A DNA stretch of 64,000 nucleotides from Antedon bifida (taxonomy: Eukaryota; Echinodermata; Crinoidea; Comatulida; Antedonidae). A program made the position numbers and the translations under genes. Each line of letters starts with the position of its first letter. Within the stretch, counting starts at the first letter, position 1. The notes under the pieces were generated by a model. It was not told the DNA's origin, did no database searches, and worked only from the letters and a program-made list of their open reading frames with translations. The stretch is taken from the NCBI GenBank assembly GCA_963402885.1, contig OY727096.1, forward strand, positions 8,565,501 through 8,629,500, written 5' to 3'. This document shows, piece by piece, positions 11,901-26,900 of this stretch.

Positions 11901-14900
11901 AACTATGGCACACCACTATTAAGGGGACACTTTCCTGTGAAATGAAGGAGAGGCAATAAATATTTAAACTATGGCACACCACTATTAAGGGGACACTTTC
12001 CTGTGAAATGAAGGAGAGGCAATAAAAATTTAAACTATGGCACACCACTATTAAGGGGACACTTTGTTGGGTCCCAAAGCTGCCTATCCTTAAGAATTAA
12101 TATCCAAAACCTAATAAGTGTTTGGGAAAGCATATACAGTACTAGGCTTGTGAGACGTGTTTGGGAAAGCATATACAGTACAAGGCTTGTGAGAAGTTTT
12201 TGAGAAAGCATATATAGTACAAGGCTTGTGATAAGTATTTGGGAAAGCATATACAGTACAAGGCTTGTGAGAAGTGTTTGGGAAAGCACAGTACTACTGT
12301 TGGCTTGTGAGAAGTGTTTGGGAAAGCACAGTACAAGGCTTGTGAGAAGTGTTTGGGAAAGCATATAAAGTACAAGGCTTGTGAGAAGTGTTCAGGAAAG
12401 CATATACAGTACAAGGCTTGTGAGAAGTGTTCAGGAAAGCATATACAGTACAAGGCTTGTGAGAAGTTTTTGGGAAAGCACAGTACAAGGCTTGTGAGAA
12501 GTGTTTGGGAAAGCACAGTACAAGGCTTGTGAGAAGTGTTTGGGAAAGCATATAGTACAAGGCTTGTGATAAGTATTTGGGAGAGCATATAGTACAAGGC
12601 TTGTAAGAAGTGTTTGGGAAATCATATACACAGTAGGCCTACAATACAAGGCTTGTGAGAAGTGTTTGGGAAATCATATACACAGTACAAGGCTTATGAG
12701 AAGTGTTTGGGAAAGCATATATAGTACAAGGCTTATGATAAGTATTTGGGAAAGCATAGTACAAGGCTTGTGAGAAGTGTTTGGGAAAGCATATACAAAG
12801 TACAAGGCTTGTGAGATTGTGTTTGGGAAAGCGTATACAAGGCTTGTGAGAAGTGTTTTAATAATATTCTTTCTCATTTTGTAGCAAATTGTTTTTGACA
12901 ATCTTGGCCAGGGAGTACTTGATAATGCATGGAAGGGTTATAATTGCTGTTTGTTTGCATATGGCCAGACTGGCAGTGGAAAGTCATACTCCATTGTGGG
13001 ATATGGCGCAAATAAAGGTAATTATAAAAGAAAGCTTGTTTCAGCACACATCTTTACTAAAATGTCAACTGGTTTGTGGGTACAGGCTCAAATTAACACA
13101 TATGGTTGTTCAAATGCTTAATGAGGAAACCACTGATGACGATCTGAATTGAATAAAATGAAATACTGTGGACTATTTCCGTTTTAAAAGCAATAAACAG
13201 AATTCCGTTTAATGAAACATTTGTAAATGGTTATATTATAAGATCATCATCACAAAGCACACAAAAGGACAATCAAGAAGTAACAACTGTCTCACCTCAT
13301 TTGATTATCTTGTTATCTTTAATTATAATTTAGGAATTGTTCCTATTGTCTGTGAGGAATTATTCAAAGGTATAGAGTCGAAAAAGAAAACAGCTGACAA
13401 GTCTAAAGAAGAGGAATATCAGGTAATTTTGTAAACAATTTGTATCAAAAAGTATAATGTTTCTATACAATACCAGAATAGCTTTTGGTAGAGTGACAAT
13501 TTCAAGTATTCAAATATAAAATTCTGGATCTTCAATCTATTGATTTTTAAGATACTATTCAGGATTTACCACTGATTTATTGACCAGTGTCAAAACAATT
13601 TAATTTGCGCTAGCAACTTTAAGTTACTCTTCATTGATTGTCACAAATAAGAAGTGTTGTTTTCTATGATTAAATGTATTTAATGAGCTGTTTCGTTTCA
13701 GGTTTCTTTAAGTATGATGGAGATTTACAATGAGCAAGTACGAGATCTGCTGAACGCCAAAGCATTCAAGGTCAAAGGTGGTATAAAGATTAGACAACAT
13801 CCAGATAAAGGGTTTTATGGTAAAGATACACTTTATACACTGTTCTCATGCCTATCTCTCATCGACATAAATGTTCATATCAAACCAGTTTAAAGTTCTC
13901 TTGCTTTAACTTTTATCATCCCTCTTCTTCTAGCTGAAGGCCTTCTCAAAGTTCCTGTAAAGAGTTATGAAGATATAAATAGTAGAATCAATGAAGGAAC
14001 AAGGAATAGAACCATAGCATCTACCAGAATGAATGCTACAAGCAGGTATGTGTTTCTCCAATTTTAATATGTTTTTTTTAAATATAAATAAAAAGAAAAG
14101 AATTTCCAACCACATTTTTAAATTACTTTATAGTGGAGCAGATCGAGTCATGTTTACAGGGAGAGTTCTTTTTCCAAAATTCAGCAAAAATCATCATGAT
14201 CTAGACAAGCCTATTTATCACTACTTCTGGTACTGGTCTTTGGGTTTGTTTCCTCTATGTTTATACTGTAGACCCTTGGATTCCATCCAATCAATTTGCT
14301 TGAATGATTAGTGCTCAAAATGTTCCCCTGTTATTTGAATCATGGTTTCAACAAAATAATGAATTTGTTAGTATTAAAACAATTTTTTTTTCATAATTAT
14401 TATAAAGTTGCTTTTTTCTCTTTTAGTCGAGCTCACACCATTGTGTCCATCAGCTTTGCTCAGAAAGGTTTGAATGATGTTGGAAAAAACATGACAAAAA
14501 CATCTATCATTAATCTTGTGGATTTAGCTGGCAGGTAAGTATCATTCCACTATTTATATTAAATGCTGCCCTGTGGTATAAAGCCACAATATAATCCCAC
14601 CATGGGACAGGCCACACTGTGTTATATGTTCACACTGGAGTTTAAGCTTTTCTGCCATTTAAGGCCACCCTTGAATATAAGGCTGTGATGATTTATATTG
14701 CCACTTGTGTTACAACACACAAAAGAGGGAATGGGGGATATATAAGATGTAAGGCCCACCTGTGTGAAATTTGTTGTAATGGTTATGCCAAATTTATCTT
14801 TAGGATTTAACTAGAAGGTAGATACCTTCTTAATCACTGCAGTTGAAACTACTTTTTGTGTACTTATTTATACATAATTTGTATGTGTTTACTTTACAGT

Positions 14901-17900
14901 GAAAGGGTTGATAGTACTGGTGCAACTGGGGATAGGTTGAAGGAAGGAGCAATGATCAACCAGTCCCTCTCATCACTTGGAAATTGTATCAAGGCATTAG
15001 CAGATATGAGCGCCAAGAAGAAAGGAATTATAGGTAACTAACCTTGAAGGCAATAGGGACTTTACAAGACACGATGGTTAGGGGAGGACGACGAATATCC
15101 TGTGTTTGCTAGAGCGTAAAATCATAAACAGTCGACAAAGTCGTTTTATTAGTTACGCACTTTGCGCGAAAGACGATAACCGACAGTATATCTCCCTCCC
15201 CTGTCTTTTGGTGCGGAGCCCTTCTGAATTACTTGGCTCTGGTGATGCAGCATAGGCCTAGCCTTCCTACAGTAGCTAGCGGCCTCGCATTCAAACGCCA
15301 CTTTTAAAACAGCCATTTTAACCCAATAAAAATGTTATTTCATTAAACAATAAAATTAGAAGTTCAAATATTATTTAAAAATTCCACGTTTAAGTGTAAT
15401 TTAAACTGTATATTTAAGGTTATATATACATTATTTCTAGTCGTTCTCCGTAAACGGGAAAATGGCAACTTTATCGTCCTCAAAAAGTTAAGATGACAAA
15501 ATTTCACGCTAAGCTCCACCCACTTTGTTAAAGCTCATGCATAAATTATTCATTAGCACCGTCCTGTGGCTTCCAGTCATGTTTCGTAAAGTCCCTATTA
15601 TCTTTCTATAGTGCTCAGAAAATTCGTACATTCAACACTCTTCAAACCCATACAAACTCCTTTATATTGAATACAAAATGTAACACTAGATTTTTCTACC
15701 AAACACAATCTATAATTTCCCATTAAACATATCTCAATTTTGATTGACTTCAGTGATTTCAGTTCAATTTCCTTTTGAAACTCACGCCTACATGATGGCA
15801 CAAGTGCGTTAATAAGTCCATGTTGCAGTACCTTTTATTTGCTTATAATGAGACTAATAATTTTTCGTTCACAGTTCCATACAGAGATTCTAAGCTTACA
15901 ATGCTGTTAAAAAATGCTTTAGGAGGCAACAGTAAAACTATTATGGTAAGTGAACATTCAATTGAAAGGAGAAGTAAAAGTTATTCTCTTTAATTTAATA
16001 AATGAAAATGGTATGTTATTATGTTTTTTATGATTAATTCCGATTTGTATTATATTGATTGTCTATGTTTTAAGAAATGAGACACACTTTTAACCATTGC
16101 TTTGTACTTTTTTTAATAGATTGCCGCTATTAGTCCTGCCGACATTAATTTTGAGGAAACCATGTCTACACTGCGTTATGGTATTATAAAAAATCTATAC
16201 TATTTTCATGTTTTCATTCTTTACATTTTAAAAATATAAATGTTTTGGTTTTTGGGGAGTTTTAGTAGAGTAGAAAAACTGCATAACACGCATCCAACAG
16301 TGAGTAACTCGCCAATTACAGGATGGATAAACTATTTAATAATTTATCGTGCTTATAAACTAAGTCTCATTTGAGGCTTGGGGAGTGGAGTTGAAAGAGT
16401 TGTTAGTTACAACCCTGCACTAGGGCAGGATTGAACCCTGGATTTTGGGGATTGGAAGGCAAGCATATTAGCCACCAAGCTACAGCCCCACTTTTTCCCA
16501 ATCATCTAAAATTTGCAATAATAATAATAATAGTTCATTCTTATATAGTGCATATAAGCAAGCTCTCAATGCGCTGAACATTATTAGCCCAGTCATTTCC
16601 TGATCAAACACCTATGGAAACATACTCCCATATATGCAGCTAGTAATCAGCGTAACGTTGTGTCTTGACCGGGTTCCCAATTATACCAGCTATGTGTAAC
16701 ATTTTTTTAAATAATGTCTTAAATAAATTATTTTTTCTAATAGCGGACCGAGCAAAAGCCATTAAAACGAAGGCTGTAGTGAATGAAAGCCCTACAGATA
16801 AATTGATAAGAGAATTGAAGGAGGAGAATGCCAGATTGATAGAAGCACTTGAAAAGAGCAAGCAAGGCGGAGGGGGTATGACAGAAACAATACAGCAAGG
16901 ATTCACTGAAGCAGGTATGAGAAACAATGTTTTATTTTTATTCCTCTCAGTTCTTATTCGTTGGTTGTATTTGCATGCACATGCTTATTAATAATAATAA
17001 CTTTTATAAAGCGCTATTTACTGATGTCTCACAGCGTTAAAAGACCAACAAGAATTATTGAAAAAGATAAGATTTTAGAAGTGACTTAAAAGATATTTAC
17101 ACAGACAGATATAAAGCTCTGTCTGCACTATCAAACTAGTTTGACAAAAAAGTGTGATGTGCCCAAATATGGTGGTGATATGCCCAAATATAGTCATATC
17201 ATCATGTCCATATATGGGCACATCACATTTTTTGTCACATAAAGTATGATAGTGTAGACAGAGCTTAACTGCCATTAACTTAAATAATGTAAAATGAATG
17301 TAGATGGTGATAATATGTGGCAACACCAAGCAAGTACCTGACCTGGTCATTTAAAAAAAATTATTGTTTATATCATTATTATTAAATATTTCTTGTAAAA
17401 ATTACAAATTTGAAATTGAAATATATTGCAGCAATATTAATCAAAATGTTAATGTATTCACTTTTATTATAAATTGTAGAGGTTGATCAGATGAAACAGG
17501 ATCTGTTGATGCAGCTGAAACAGAATGAAGAAGAAATGGAAGTTGCCAAAAAGACATGGGAACAGAGACTCTCCGAAGTAAATGCTGCAAATATGGTAAG
17601 TTAAACAAATCATAGAAACAGAAACTTTCTCAAAAGTCAATGCTGTAAATATGGTAATAAAAAAAAATCCATAGAAACAGAAATCGCAGAAGTCAATGCT
17701 GTATTTTTTCCTGTAAGATGATTTTGAAAAAAAAAGGAACTCTCAGAAGTCAATGCTACTACTGTATATCATATCATTCTAAAGGCTAATATACACATAT
17801 TTTATGAGTAAAAAAAACATTATTTAGTTGATCATAGAATACTTAACTACAAGTTGTGTTCACTTGTAGGAAAAACTCCAGCAAGAGCGACAAAAACAAG

Positions 17901-20900
17901 AAGAGATGAAAGTAATACCACATTTTTGGAACTTGAATGAGGATCCGGCACTTACTGGTATTGTGATACACTTTGCAAAAGAGGGTGTTGCCAAGATTGG
18001 CAATGACAAGGCTAAAGCAATGCCTGATATTGTACTCTCTGGGCTTAGGTGAGGAGGATAAAATCATAATTATAAATTGTAAATCGTTATCTATGTATCA
18101 TTGTAATTGTGATCATAATCTGTATGTCTGTATCCATTTCTCATCCTTAAATTTAATCAAGCCGTTGTTTCCACATCTTTATAAGAATAAGTGTATACAA
18201 ATACAAAACATGCATTATTTTTTTTAAAACACACCTACTTTTATTTAAGTTATCCATCATGAATCATTGACGAATGCTAGGCCGAGAAGCTAAGTCAATA
18301 AAAAGGCGTACAACAAGTTATTTCTGAATGCAATCAGTCACTATTAGATATCAGTTTTTTGTTAGATAGGGCTAATCTCAAATGATACGTGATGCGTAAT
18401 TGACCAATCAAATTGCAAGAATACAATCAGGTGTGTTATAAAGGCAGATGTGATGATCAATGATGGAATCATCCTGCATATCAATAGTGTTATTATTTCT
18501 TATACAGTATTCAGCCAGAACATGCCGTTGTAGTTAATGAGAAGAACTGTGTCAAGCTTAAGGTTCTACCTGCTGCGAAAACACTTGTCAATGGAAAGGA
18601 TGTTGATGGAGAAATTGAGCTTCACCACAATGATCGGTAATTTATTTTTCATCCAATAAAACAGTAACACGTCGGCTTAAGTGACCACTCAATGCCATTC
18701 GCTATAATAGGGAAAGGGGCGAAAAATAATAAAGATTCCAATAAAACAAATAAAATTAATAAACAGGATCATAATTATAAAATAACACGAAACTTTAAAA
18801 AATTTAATGAAGACAGTTTTTTAAACGATTTATTAATGGTAAATTGGAATGGTATTACCGCCAGTAAGAGTGCCAAACTTCTCGAAACTACTAACCAAAA
18901 TTTTAGATAAACATGCTCCTTGGAAAAAACACAGGGTACGTAAAAAAACAGCTCCTTGGCTATCTGATGATGTAATTGAAAAGATGAGAGAAAGAGATAA
19001 ACTCAAAAGAGAATGTAAACATTCTAAAAATGAATCACTCTGGAAAAGGTACAGAAAGTATAGAAATATGTGCAATAAATTAATACGTAAAAGTAAAGCT
19101 AATTTTATTCAAGAAAGTATAAAAGAAAATAAAAACGATGTAAAAAAAACATGGGATACCATAAGATATATTATATCGTCAAAAAAGAAAACTCAAACTA
19201 TTCAAACAATTTGCAATGATGATGGCGATGTCCTCTATAAAGCTAAGGACATCGCAAATGAAATTAATACATTTTTCTCAAATTTAGGTTCAAATCTTGC
19301 ATCACAAATACATGAGCCAATAAATGATATAAATTATGATGAAATCGATGCTTTCACCGAAAAAAATTTTGAATTCGAACACATCACATGTGAATTTGTA
19401 TATAAATACTTAAGTAATCTTTCAAAAAACAAAGCCACTGGTCATGACAACTTACCACCGGGCATTCTAAAACTGTCTGCCCCGATTATATCCCCAAAAA
19501 TTACAAGAATCATAAATCACTCCTTCACAACATGTAAATTCCCAAATACGTGGAAAATAGCAAAGGTCACGCCAATTTTTAAGAATGGTGAAGAAACTAA
19601 CCCTAATAATTATCGTCCCATTTCCGTCTTACCTATACTTTCAAAAATAATTGAACGAGTCGTTTTTAATCAACCTTATGCTTTTTTGAATAATAATAAT
19701 CTGTTATGTATAAATCAATCAGGTTTTCGACCATCATACTCAACATCTACTGCACTTACAAAAGTGACGGAAGACTGGTATAGTGCAATAGACAAGGGTA
19801 AGCTGGTCGGAATCTGTTTACTAGATTTTAAAAAGGCCTTTGATACGGTAAACCATAACATACTATTAAGCAAATTGAGACTTTATGGTTTAAGTAAATA
19901 TGTTTTAAAATGGTTCGAGAGCTATCTGTCTGAGCGAAAGCAATTCACAAATGTAAATAATACATTGTCTGATTATACACACATCCAATGTGGAGTGCCT
20001 CAGGGGTCAATCGTGGGCCCACTTGCTTTCCTCTTATATATAAATGACCTATCGAAAGTTGCAAACAAATGTAAAATAAGTATGTATGCTGACGATACTA
20101 TAATTTATTGTTCTTCAAAAAATGAAAATGAAATATACCAAAGTATAAATGAAGAACTTATACAAATCCACGATTGGCTAAAAAATAATAAATTGAGTCT
20201 AAATGTCTCTAAATCCGAGTTCATGTTGATCGGATCGACAAACCGATTGGCAACCATCAAAGAAAAAAATAGATCAGTTAATATAGATAATGATCTTGTA
20301 CCACGCGTTCGATATTGCAAACATCTCGGTATCATAATAGACGAACATTTATCATGGAAAAATCAGATTGAATACATTCGAGGTAAAGCTCTAAATGGAT
20401 TGGGTATGCTCAGACGATGTAGCTATTATTTTCCACAAAACATATTAAAACATATTGCAAACTCTATTGTAATACCTTACTTGAGCTATTGTAACATAAT
20501 TTGGGGAAATAGTAGTCAAACTCTAATGAAAAGAGTTCAAACTATCCAAAACAGAACAGCTCGAATCGTGTGTGGTCTAACATGGGACACACCTAGTAGT
20601 GAGGCACTAAGACAAATTAATTGGTCAACTTTATTTTATCAAGATAGATATGAATGTTGTATGGTTATATATAAGGTTTTGACAGATAATGCCCCACCTT
20701 ACCTAAATAATGTATTTACATACAATGATATAAATTATAATCTAAGGCACAGTGATACACATCTATTCATCCCGAAGCCAAAAACCGATTTTAAAAAACG
20801 AAGTCTGTCTTATCGTGGAGCAATTATATGGAATAGTCTCAATGTTGATACCCTTCCAAATTCAGTTAAGTTGTTCAAAACGTATCTGAAAAATGCATTG

Positions 20901-23900
20901 TAAAACATAATGGTATGGTAATCTACGATGGTGTACATCCAACTTTTAAAATGGCTAAATATCATGTAAAATGTGTGTTTTATCACTATTATTTTAAGGT
21001 AAATGAAATCAAAAAGATTTATTATGTATTACAGTAGAATCCCCATAAATTATACACTTCGATAAGGGTTCACGTTTACACGGGAAGTACCGGTATGGTG
21101 TACCCTAAATAGAGGTGTCAGATGAAGGGGATTCTGCTGTAATTTTGTTTCTTTTCAATTTCAATTTTTTCGTTTCTTTAGTATTTATATGGTGTTGGTT
21201 TTTTTTTGTAATACAGTATCACGAACTTGTGTAAAAACAATCAATGTTGATTGAACGAGTTGTGCTGTACATCAGTCTCGTGTCTAAATAAAGTTTATAT
21301 ATATAACTTGCTTTAAAAAACCATGCAAAGATGACATCCAAATAATGAGTTTCATCTGAGATCCATTAAAAAAAATGTTGATTTAATAGTAAAGTTACTG
21401 TGAAACTTCTCAGTATTGGTCTCCTTTCCAGTAGGTTGTATTAGCAATGCTGCTTAAAGGAGATTCTTAATCAGGGGAGGCCCTGCCAGCCTGGGCCCCT
21501 CTAAATTTCAGAAATTTCAATGCAAAAGATAGAAAATTCAGCACTTCATTTCACTACTTTTAGGCCCAGGGCCCCACCTATTTCAAAATCCTGGATCCAC
21601 CACTGATGATTGGGTAACTACAAGTTCCACATTACCCTATAGCATACTTGGAGAGGCCACTTCATAATCATTATAACTCTCCAATATCTTTTTGTGCTGT
21701 TCAAAGGATGGCTTATTATCATGTAATTTTGTAAATAAGTTATATTTATTATATTTTGTATGTTTTACAGTATTATGTTTGGATCAAAACATCTTTTCGT
21801 ATTCCACCATCCACAAGATCTTGCCAAAAATAAACAAAAACAGGAAGCAATTGCTCCAGTAACATATGATCAGGCTCAGAAGGAAATTGCAGCAAATTCA
21901 GGTTTTGACGTGCAACAGGGTCCAGGGAAGTCAAAAGGTATGTAAAGATTTATTTGCTCCTTAAATTATGTGAAGATTTTGATTTCTCTATTTTATATTA
22001 CAACCCAGCTTTAGTTATTATAGTTGAGTTATGATCTTCTGTTTCATCATATTTAAGTGTGATGTTTCCAAATTTGGTAGTGATATGACATCATCATGTC
22101 CATATATAGGCACATCACATAAATAATAAACTTAATACTGGTGAAAAACTAAGCTCTCTCTACACTATCAAACTTTATGTGACAAAAAAATGTTATGTGC
22201 CCATATATGATGATGTCATATCACTACCATATTTCGGCATATCACTACCATATTTGGGCACATTACATTTTATTTGTCAAACTAGTTTGATAGTGTAGAC
22301 AAAGCTTTTCACTTCACCTACCTCTTTACAGCACAACTATATTCAAGAGGGTCTTAAAAAAGAAATGAGGCCATACAGTAGTTGTAGTTTTTCTTTTTTA
22401 GAGGATCTGTTACTTCAGGAGGACTTGATTGAGATGGTGCCAATGGTAAATGAAGTAAATGCTATGAGTGATGAGCTTAAGAAGAATGTAAGATTCCAAA
22501 TTGCTCTTGTTTCCCCAAAAGCAAGAGGTCTCAAGACTGGTCGTACTGAGGTAACTGTACTGCTTTTCACTTTTCCATATTGGTCCTGGCAGAAGGATGT
22601 TTTACTCAATTTGAAGCAACCTCCCTCCTGACAGACTTCCTTATGTCCTGTTTTCTGTTGACCGTCTGTCTGTCTCTCTAACCCTTATTCTGTAGCTATC
22701 CTTATATTAATATTCTATAGCTCTCCTTAATCTATAGCCCTAATCCTTATTCTGTAGCTCTCATCCTTATTCTGTAGCTATCCTTATTCTGTAACCCTAA
22801 TCCTTATTCAGGTGGTTCTCATCCTTATTCTGTAGCTCTCATCCTTATTCTGTAGCTCTCATCCTTATTCTGTAACCCTAATCCTTATTCTATAGCTCTA
22901 ATCCTTATTCTGTCTCTCTCATCCTGATTCTGTAGCTATTTTGTCTTTGATCATATTAGCAGAAATAATGTTGTGTTTGATCACACCAGATGAAAATAGG
23001 TTTTTACACTTAATTTTAAATACCATTGTTTTCTATGATATATTAAATTTAATTGCATTACATTATTATTATTATTATTGTTCCTATTAATTATATCAAA
23101 TTATGTCAAATTTAATATGAGAATAAAAACAAAGTTTTTCTGTGTTCAAGTTGTATTGTAAATCTATCCAGGTAAGTATTTTAATCATTATGCGAATGTT
23201 ATTTGTGTATTCTGTAGGTAATGGTGATTATGAAGAATGTCAAAAATGAAAATGAGTTTTTATGGAACAAAGATAAGTTCTTAAACAGAAGATACCTTAT
23301 GCAAGAGATGTACCAGTATTTTGTTGAAGGTGACAAAGATTGGGACAGAGAAAAGGTGAGATTTTGTTTGTCTTCCTTTAACCTCTCATAGTTGTAGATG
23401 ACACCACCAACATCCCTAGCTGCCTCTTTTCAGTATCATGTCTTTAAAATATTTTCTTTTTACAAGCAATAATCAGAGATTCTTAGACTATGGTATACAG
23501 AGAGTTTAAACAATTCAGTGGTACCATAGTTATCTAAAGTTTAATAATTTGATTATTGTTTTGTATTATCTTTGGTTCTTATAGTTGTCATTAATTGTTA
23601 CTCGGCAAATTAGAATTTTGCAAATTATAGTACTAGTGCTTTGTTTGATTGTTAGCACAATCTTCCTGAATATTTTGGTGTTAATATATATTAGTATATA
23701 CTTACAGAACATGCCTATTTATTTTGAGGAAAATTGATATATTGGTCACATCACAAAAGCTTATTATATTAAAATCTGACTTTTTGATACAAGTAGTTTT
23801 AAAAATTCACACGTTTGTTTTTGGCGTTGCTGTTCTATTGTTTCAACTGAAACTATTGTTAGTTGAAAGGCTGGTAATAAATAACCATTACACCAAACTT

Positions 23901-26900
23901 GCATACACACATGGTTGTAGTTAATTAGCCCAATCACAAACATTGTTTTTTTTTTTTTTGGAGAATAGGAGAGTAGGAGAATTTTAGAGTAGACGGAGGT
24001 ATGCAACCTTGGAGTGCCGTTTTTGTTTTTATTTTCATTTTTTATTGTTATATTATTAACTTCTTATCACCATATTGCTTTTTAAAGGTCTCAGCTTAGA
24101 AGCTTTGCTTATTTTGAGTTCCCTTTTCCATAACGTTTTAGTTTTATGGAATAAATTGATTTTGATTGATTTATGGAATTTTCTTTATCGTACAGGAAAA
24201 TGATCCATTCTGGGAGCCAGTAGACACAGAGATCATTGTAGGAAATGCTCACATCTACCTGCAGCCTCTGGCCTATCAGATTGAATTGGAAGAGACTGTC
24301 TGGATAACAGATTACAGGGGAAATGAGCAAGGTCATCTGAGGGTCGAGGTAAACCCTTGTAAAGAAGATGGTTCCGACCTGCCTGATGAAGAATTTGTGG
24401 ATGATCCAAAAGATTTGGTAATCAACAATGGTGTTAGGAGTTTATTTTTGTTTTTTCCACTTTATTTAGAGAGGGTAACCCTTCCAGCTGAACCCAGAAA
24501 ATCATCTGATGTCCAGGGGCCCTCTTTAAAATAATAAAATATAAACACTCTTTAAAATATAAAATACAATATTAACCCTTTTAAGAATTTACTGTCCCCG
24601 GACGCGAGGCCCGTGTATGTTACGGGTTGACTTTTTGGGGCCACTGAATTGCACTTTTTGAGCATTTGACCTTTGACCTAGGTCAAAAATAAAATGCAAT
24701 TTTTCGGAAGGCCAAAACATTTCATTTAACAATAAAACAATTGCAGAAAGTTATAGTCATAAAAATGTATTTTGCATTTTTTCCTAAACCTATTAAAAAT
24801 ACCTTATTTAGCCTCAGTCACTTGGGGTAGAAGGGTTAAAATACTACATTACTTTTTACAAACTACGATAGAATATGGTTTTTAAACTTTAATTTAAATG
24901 AATTAATAGTGAAAGTCATTAGAGGCATGTCCAGAATATCCTCATCAGAAAATTAATTTCTCTAAATTGTCCGTTTAATTTATATGGATGATTATTGATG
25001 GTTTATTAATGTGATGACAACCTTATCAATGGTAGCAGGTGTTGAAGTTTATATTGACTTTTTCTAATAATTGTTTTCTTTCAATCCTTGCAAATAAATA
25101 TTTTTCTGTTTCATTAGATTGGAAAATCAGCTCATTACAAGTTTCAAATTTTGTATGGAAGAGGATTACCTACTCGGATTGCCAAGGTACGTTAGCTCCT
25201 CCTTTCTGGATCATTTGAAACATAATACTGCAAAACCTTTTTTTAAAATGATGATGTGAGGATACTTCGCTTTGACATACAAAATTGAACCTTAATTTTA
25301 AATTGGTAGAATTAACATTTAAAAAGTAATAACAAATTATATATTAGTAAATGGAAAACTGAATTAACAGGTTATCGTAGCAAAACATTTTTTAGAGATT
25401 GAAGAAACTACAAGAAAGAGCAATAAATACTGGCCCTACATGTTGACTTTATTTGGAGAGCCACCTGTATTTTAAATCATAATCCGAAATTAACGAACGG
25501 TTTTAATAACAACTAATGATAATTTTCTCATTTTAGAGTTTTTGTAAATTTCAATTTTATGTTGAAAAAAACGTGTCAGTAACAAAGGAAATTGGCGGTA
25601 CACGAAATCCAGAATACTGCTATGAACGTATATTACATTTCAATCCAGTCACTAAAAATGTAAGTTTTAATTTGTCAGGTGAATTAATACCATAGAGAGA
25701 GTATTAACTACTAGAGAGTCAACTCCTACACAATCCCAGCTCAAATAGCATTCCACCATGGAGAGTTTCATCACATAGGCCAATCAGATTCGCTGAATAC
25801 TCCATCACTCACCACCATCATTATCTCCCATGGGCCTATATTTAGATGCTTATGATACAACCTTTAAGCATATCATAGCTAGAAAACATACTTATACTTA
25901 TATTTATTTTATTGCTATTTTCACTACTAACAAACTTTCACATCCTAACATGATATTTCATTTTATGTCAACAGCTATTAGATTATTTATCAGAGGAAAT
26001 GTTAGTGATAAACATTATGGGGCGACAAAAAGAAGGCGGTACACCTCAACGAGTTTCACGTGGAAAGCAGTCATCAGCAGTGAGCCGTAGTGTATCTCAA
26101 GTATGTATTGCAAAATACTAATCTCTTTCAATTTAAGGTTCTATTCAACTTACAGTTAAGGCTCTGTCTGCACTTTATGTGACAACAAAATGTGATGTGC
26201 TCATATATGGACACGATGACATTATATCACTACCATATTTGGGCACATCACACCTTTTTTGTCAACCAATTTGATATAGTGTAGCCAGAGCTTAAGGCAA
26301 TTACTTGGCGTACACATTTTTATGTGTACAAAAATTGGAAACTGGTTGTTTTTACAGGTTTGATCTGGGCATATATACTGTATCTGGTTATTTTCATGTT
26401 ATTTGCTGTTTGTTGTCTTTGTGTTATATTTTGCCAAAATAAAAGACACCCTGAATGTAGAGTTTATTAAAAGCAAGCAGTAGAGGCTAGATTCACCATA
26501 GCTTAATAAACGCTTTTGACTAACAAACATAAACGATTACAAATGCTTGATACCTCAGACAACAGCCAATTAACAATTTTAGGTGACCAACTTGATTGAA
26601 CTCTACTCTTTGAGTCTTCCTTTCGTTCCCTTATACTGACATTTTTAATGATGATGAAATGAATTAACAAATATGACCATCAGTGATCAGACTGGGAACT
26701 AATTTCTGTACATATTTTACTCTTGTTAATGCTGCGTGTCTGAACATTGTCCGAACTTACAGAGTCGGTAAAATGTTATGTGTTTTTTTTTAATCGTTTA
26801 CCATGTTATTTCACTTAGGTTGATGAAGAAAAATATAAATTAATGGTGGATTTAAATACAGAAAAAAGGAAAGTAGAAAAGTTACAACAAAGAATGGTGA

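Larger units (their letters stand above)
5973..16180 (+). other. KIF28: Kinesin motor domain exons 1-10
   Basis: Ten exons encode residues 1-354. The ATP-binding loop is in exon 3. Switch I is split by the exon 6/7 junction and switch II by the exon 7/8 junction. Exons 8-10 carry [24 protein letters not shown] and the end of the motor core ([10 protein letters not shown]). No catalytic residue is missing, so the motor should be active. Introns here range from about 110 bp to 3.9 kb and hold most of the window's satellites. Confidence 0.88.
18665..21310 (+). mobile_element. 5'-truncated CR1/L2-like LINE in kinesin intron 14
   Basis: Starts within the end of an APE-type endonuclease (GLSDHSMPF, 18670s), followed by a linker, a full reverse transcriptase and a 3' UTR ending in AAATAAAGTTTATATATATA. 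The same 3' tail ends the LINE at 42.4-48.1 kb, so both are one lineage. It lies in the sense orientation of the kinesin gene and must be spliced out. A small palindromic element (21030-21141) sits in its 3' UTR. The clade is inferred from motifs. Confidence 0.85.
17870..22550 (+). other. KIF28: FHA domain exons 13-16 of the kinesin
   Basis: The FHA fold (a phospho-threonine-binding module found in kinesin-3 motors) is recognised from [21 protein letters not shown] and [14 protein letters not shown] in exons 13-15, ahead of a helical segment in exon 16. The usual FHA arginine is Lys-Ile here, so phospho-peptide binding is uncertain. The exon 14/15 intron holds a LINE insertion in the same orientation. 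Confidence 0.8.

Noticed and set aside
11068-12048. 326-codon minus-strand open frame of 22-residue repeats
   Set aside because: Direct translation of the stop-free 66-bp satellite; intronic and no homology.
12035-12901. Several open frames in the 39-bp array
   Set aside because: Satellite translation in overlapping registers; no gene signals.
14130-14311. Alternative acceptor before GGAGCAGATCGAGTC as kinesin exon 7
   Set aside because: It does not continue the switch I motif; 14427 gives NATSSRAHTIV in phase.
16346-16490. tRNA gene on the minus strand
   Set aside because: A- and B-boxes are present but the anticodon and acceptor stems do not pair; the body repeats at 63.6 kb, so it is a SINE.
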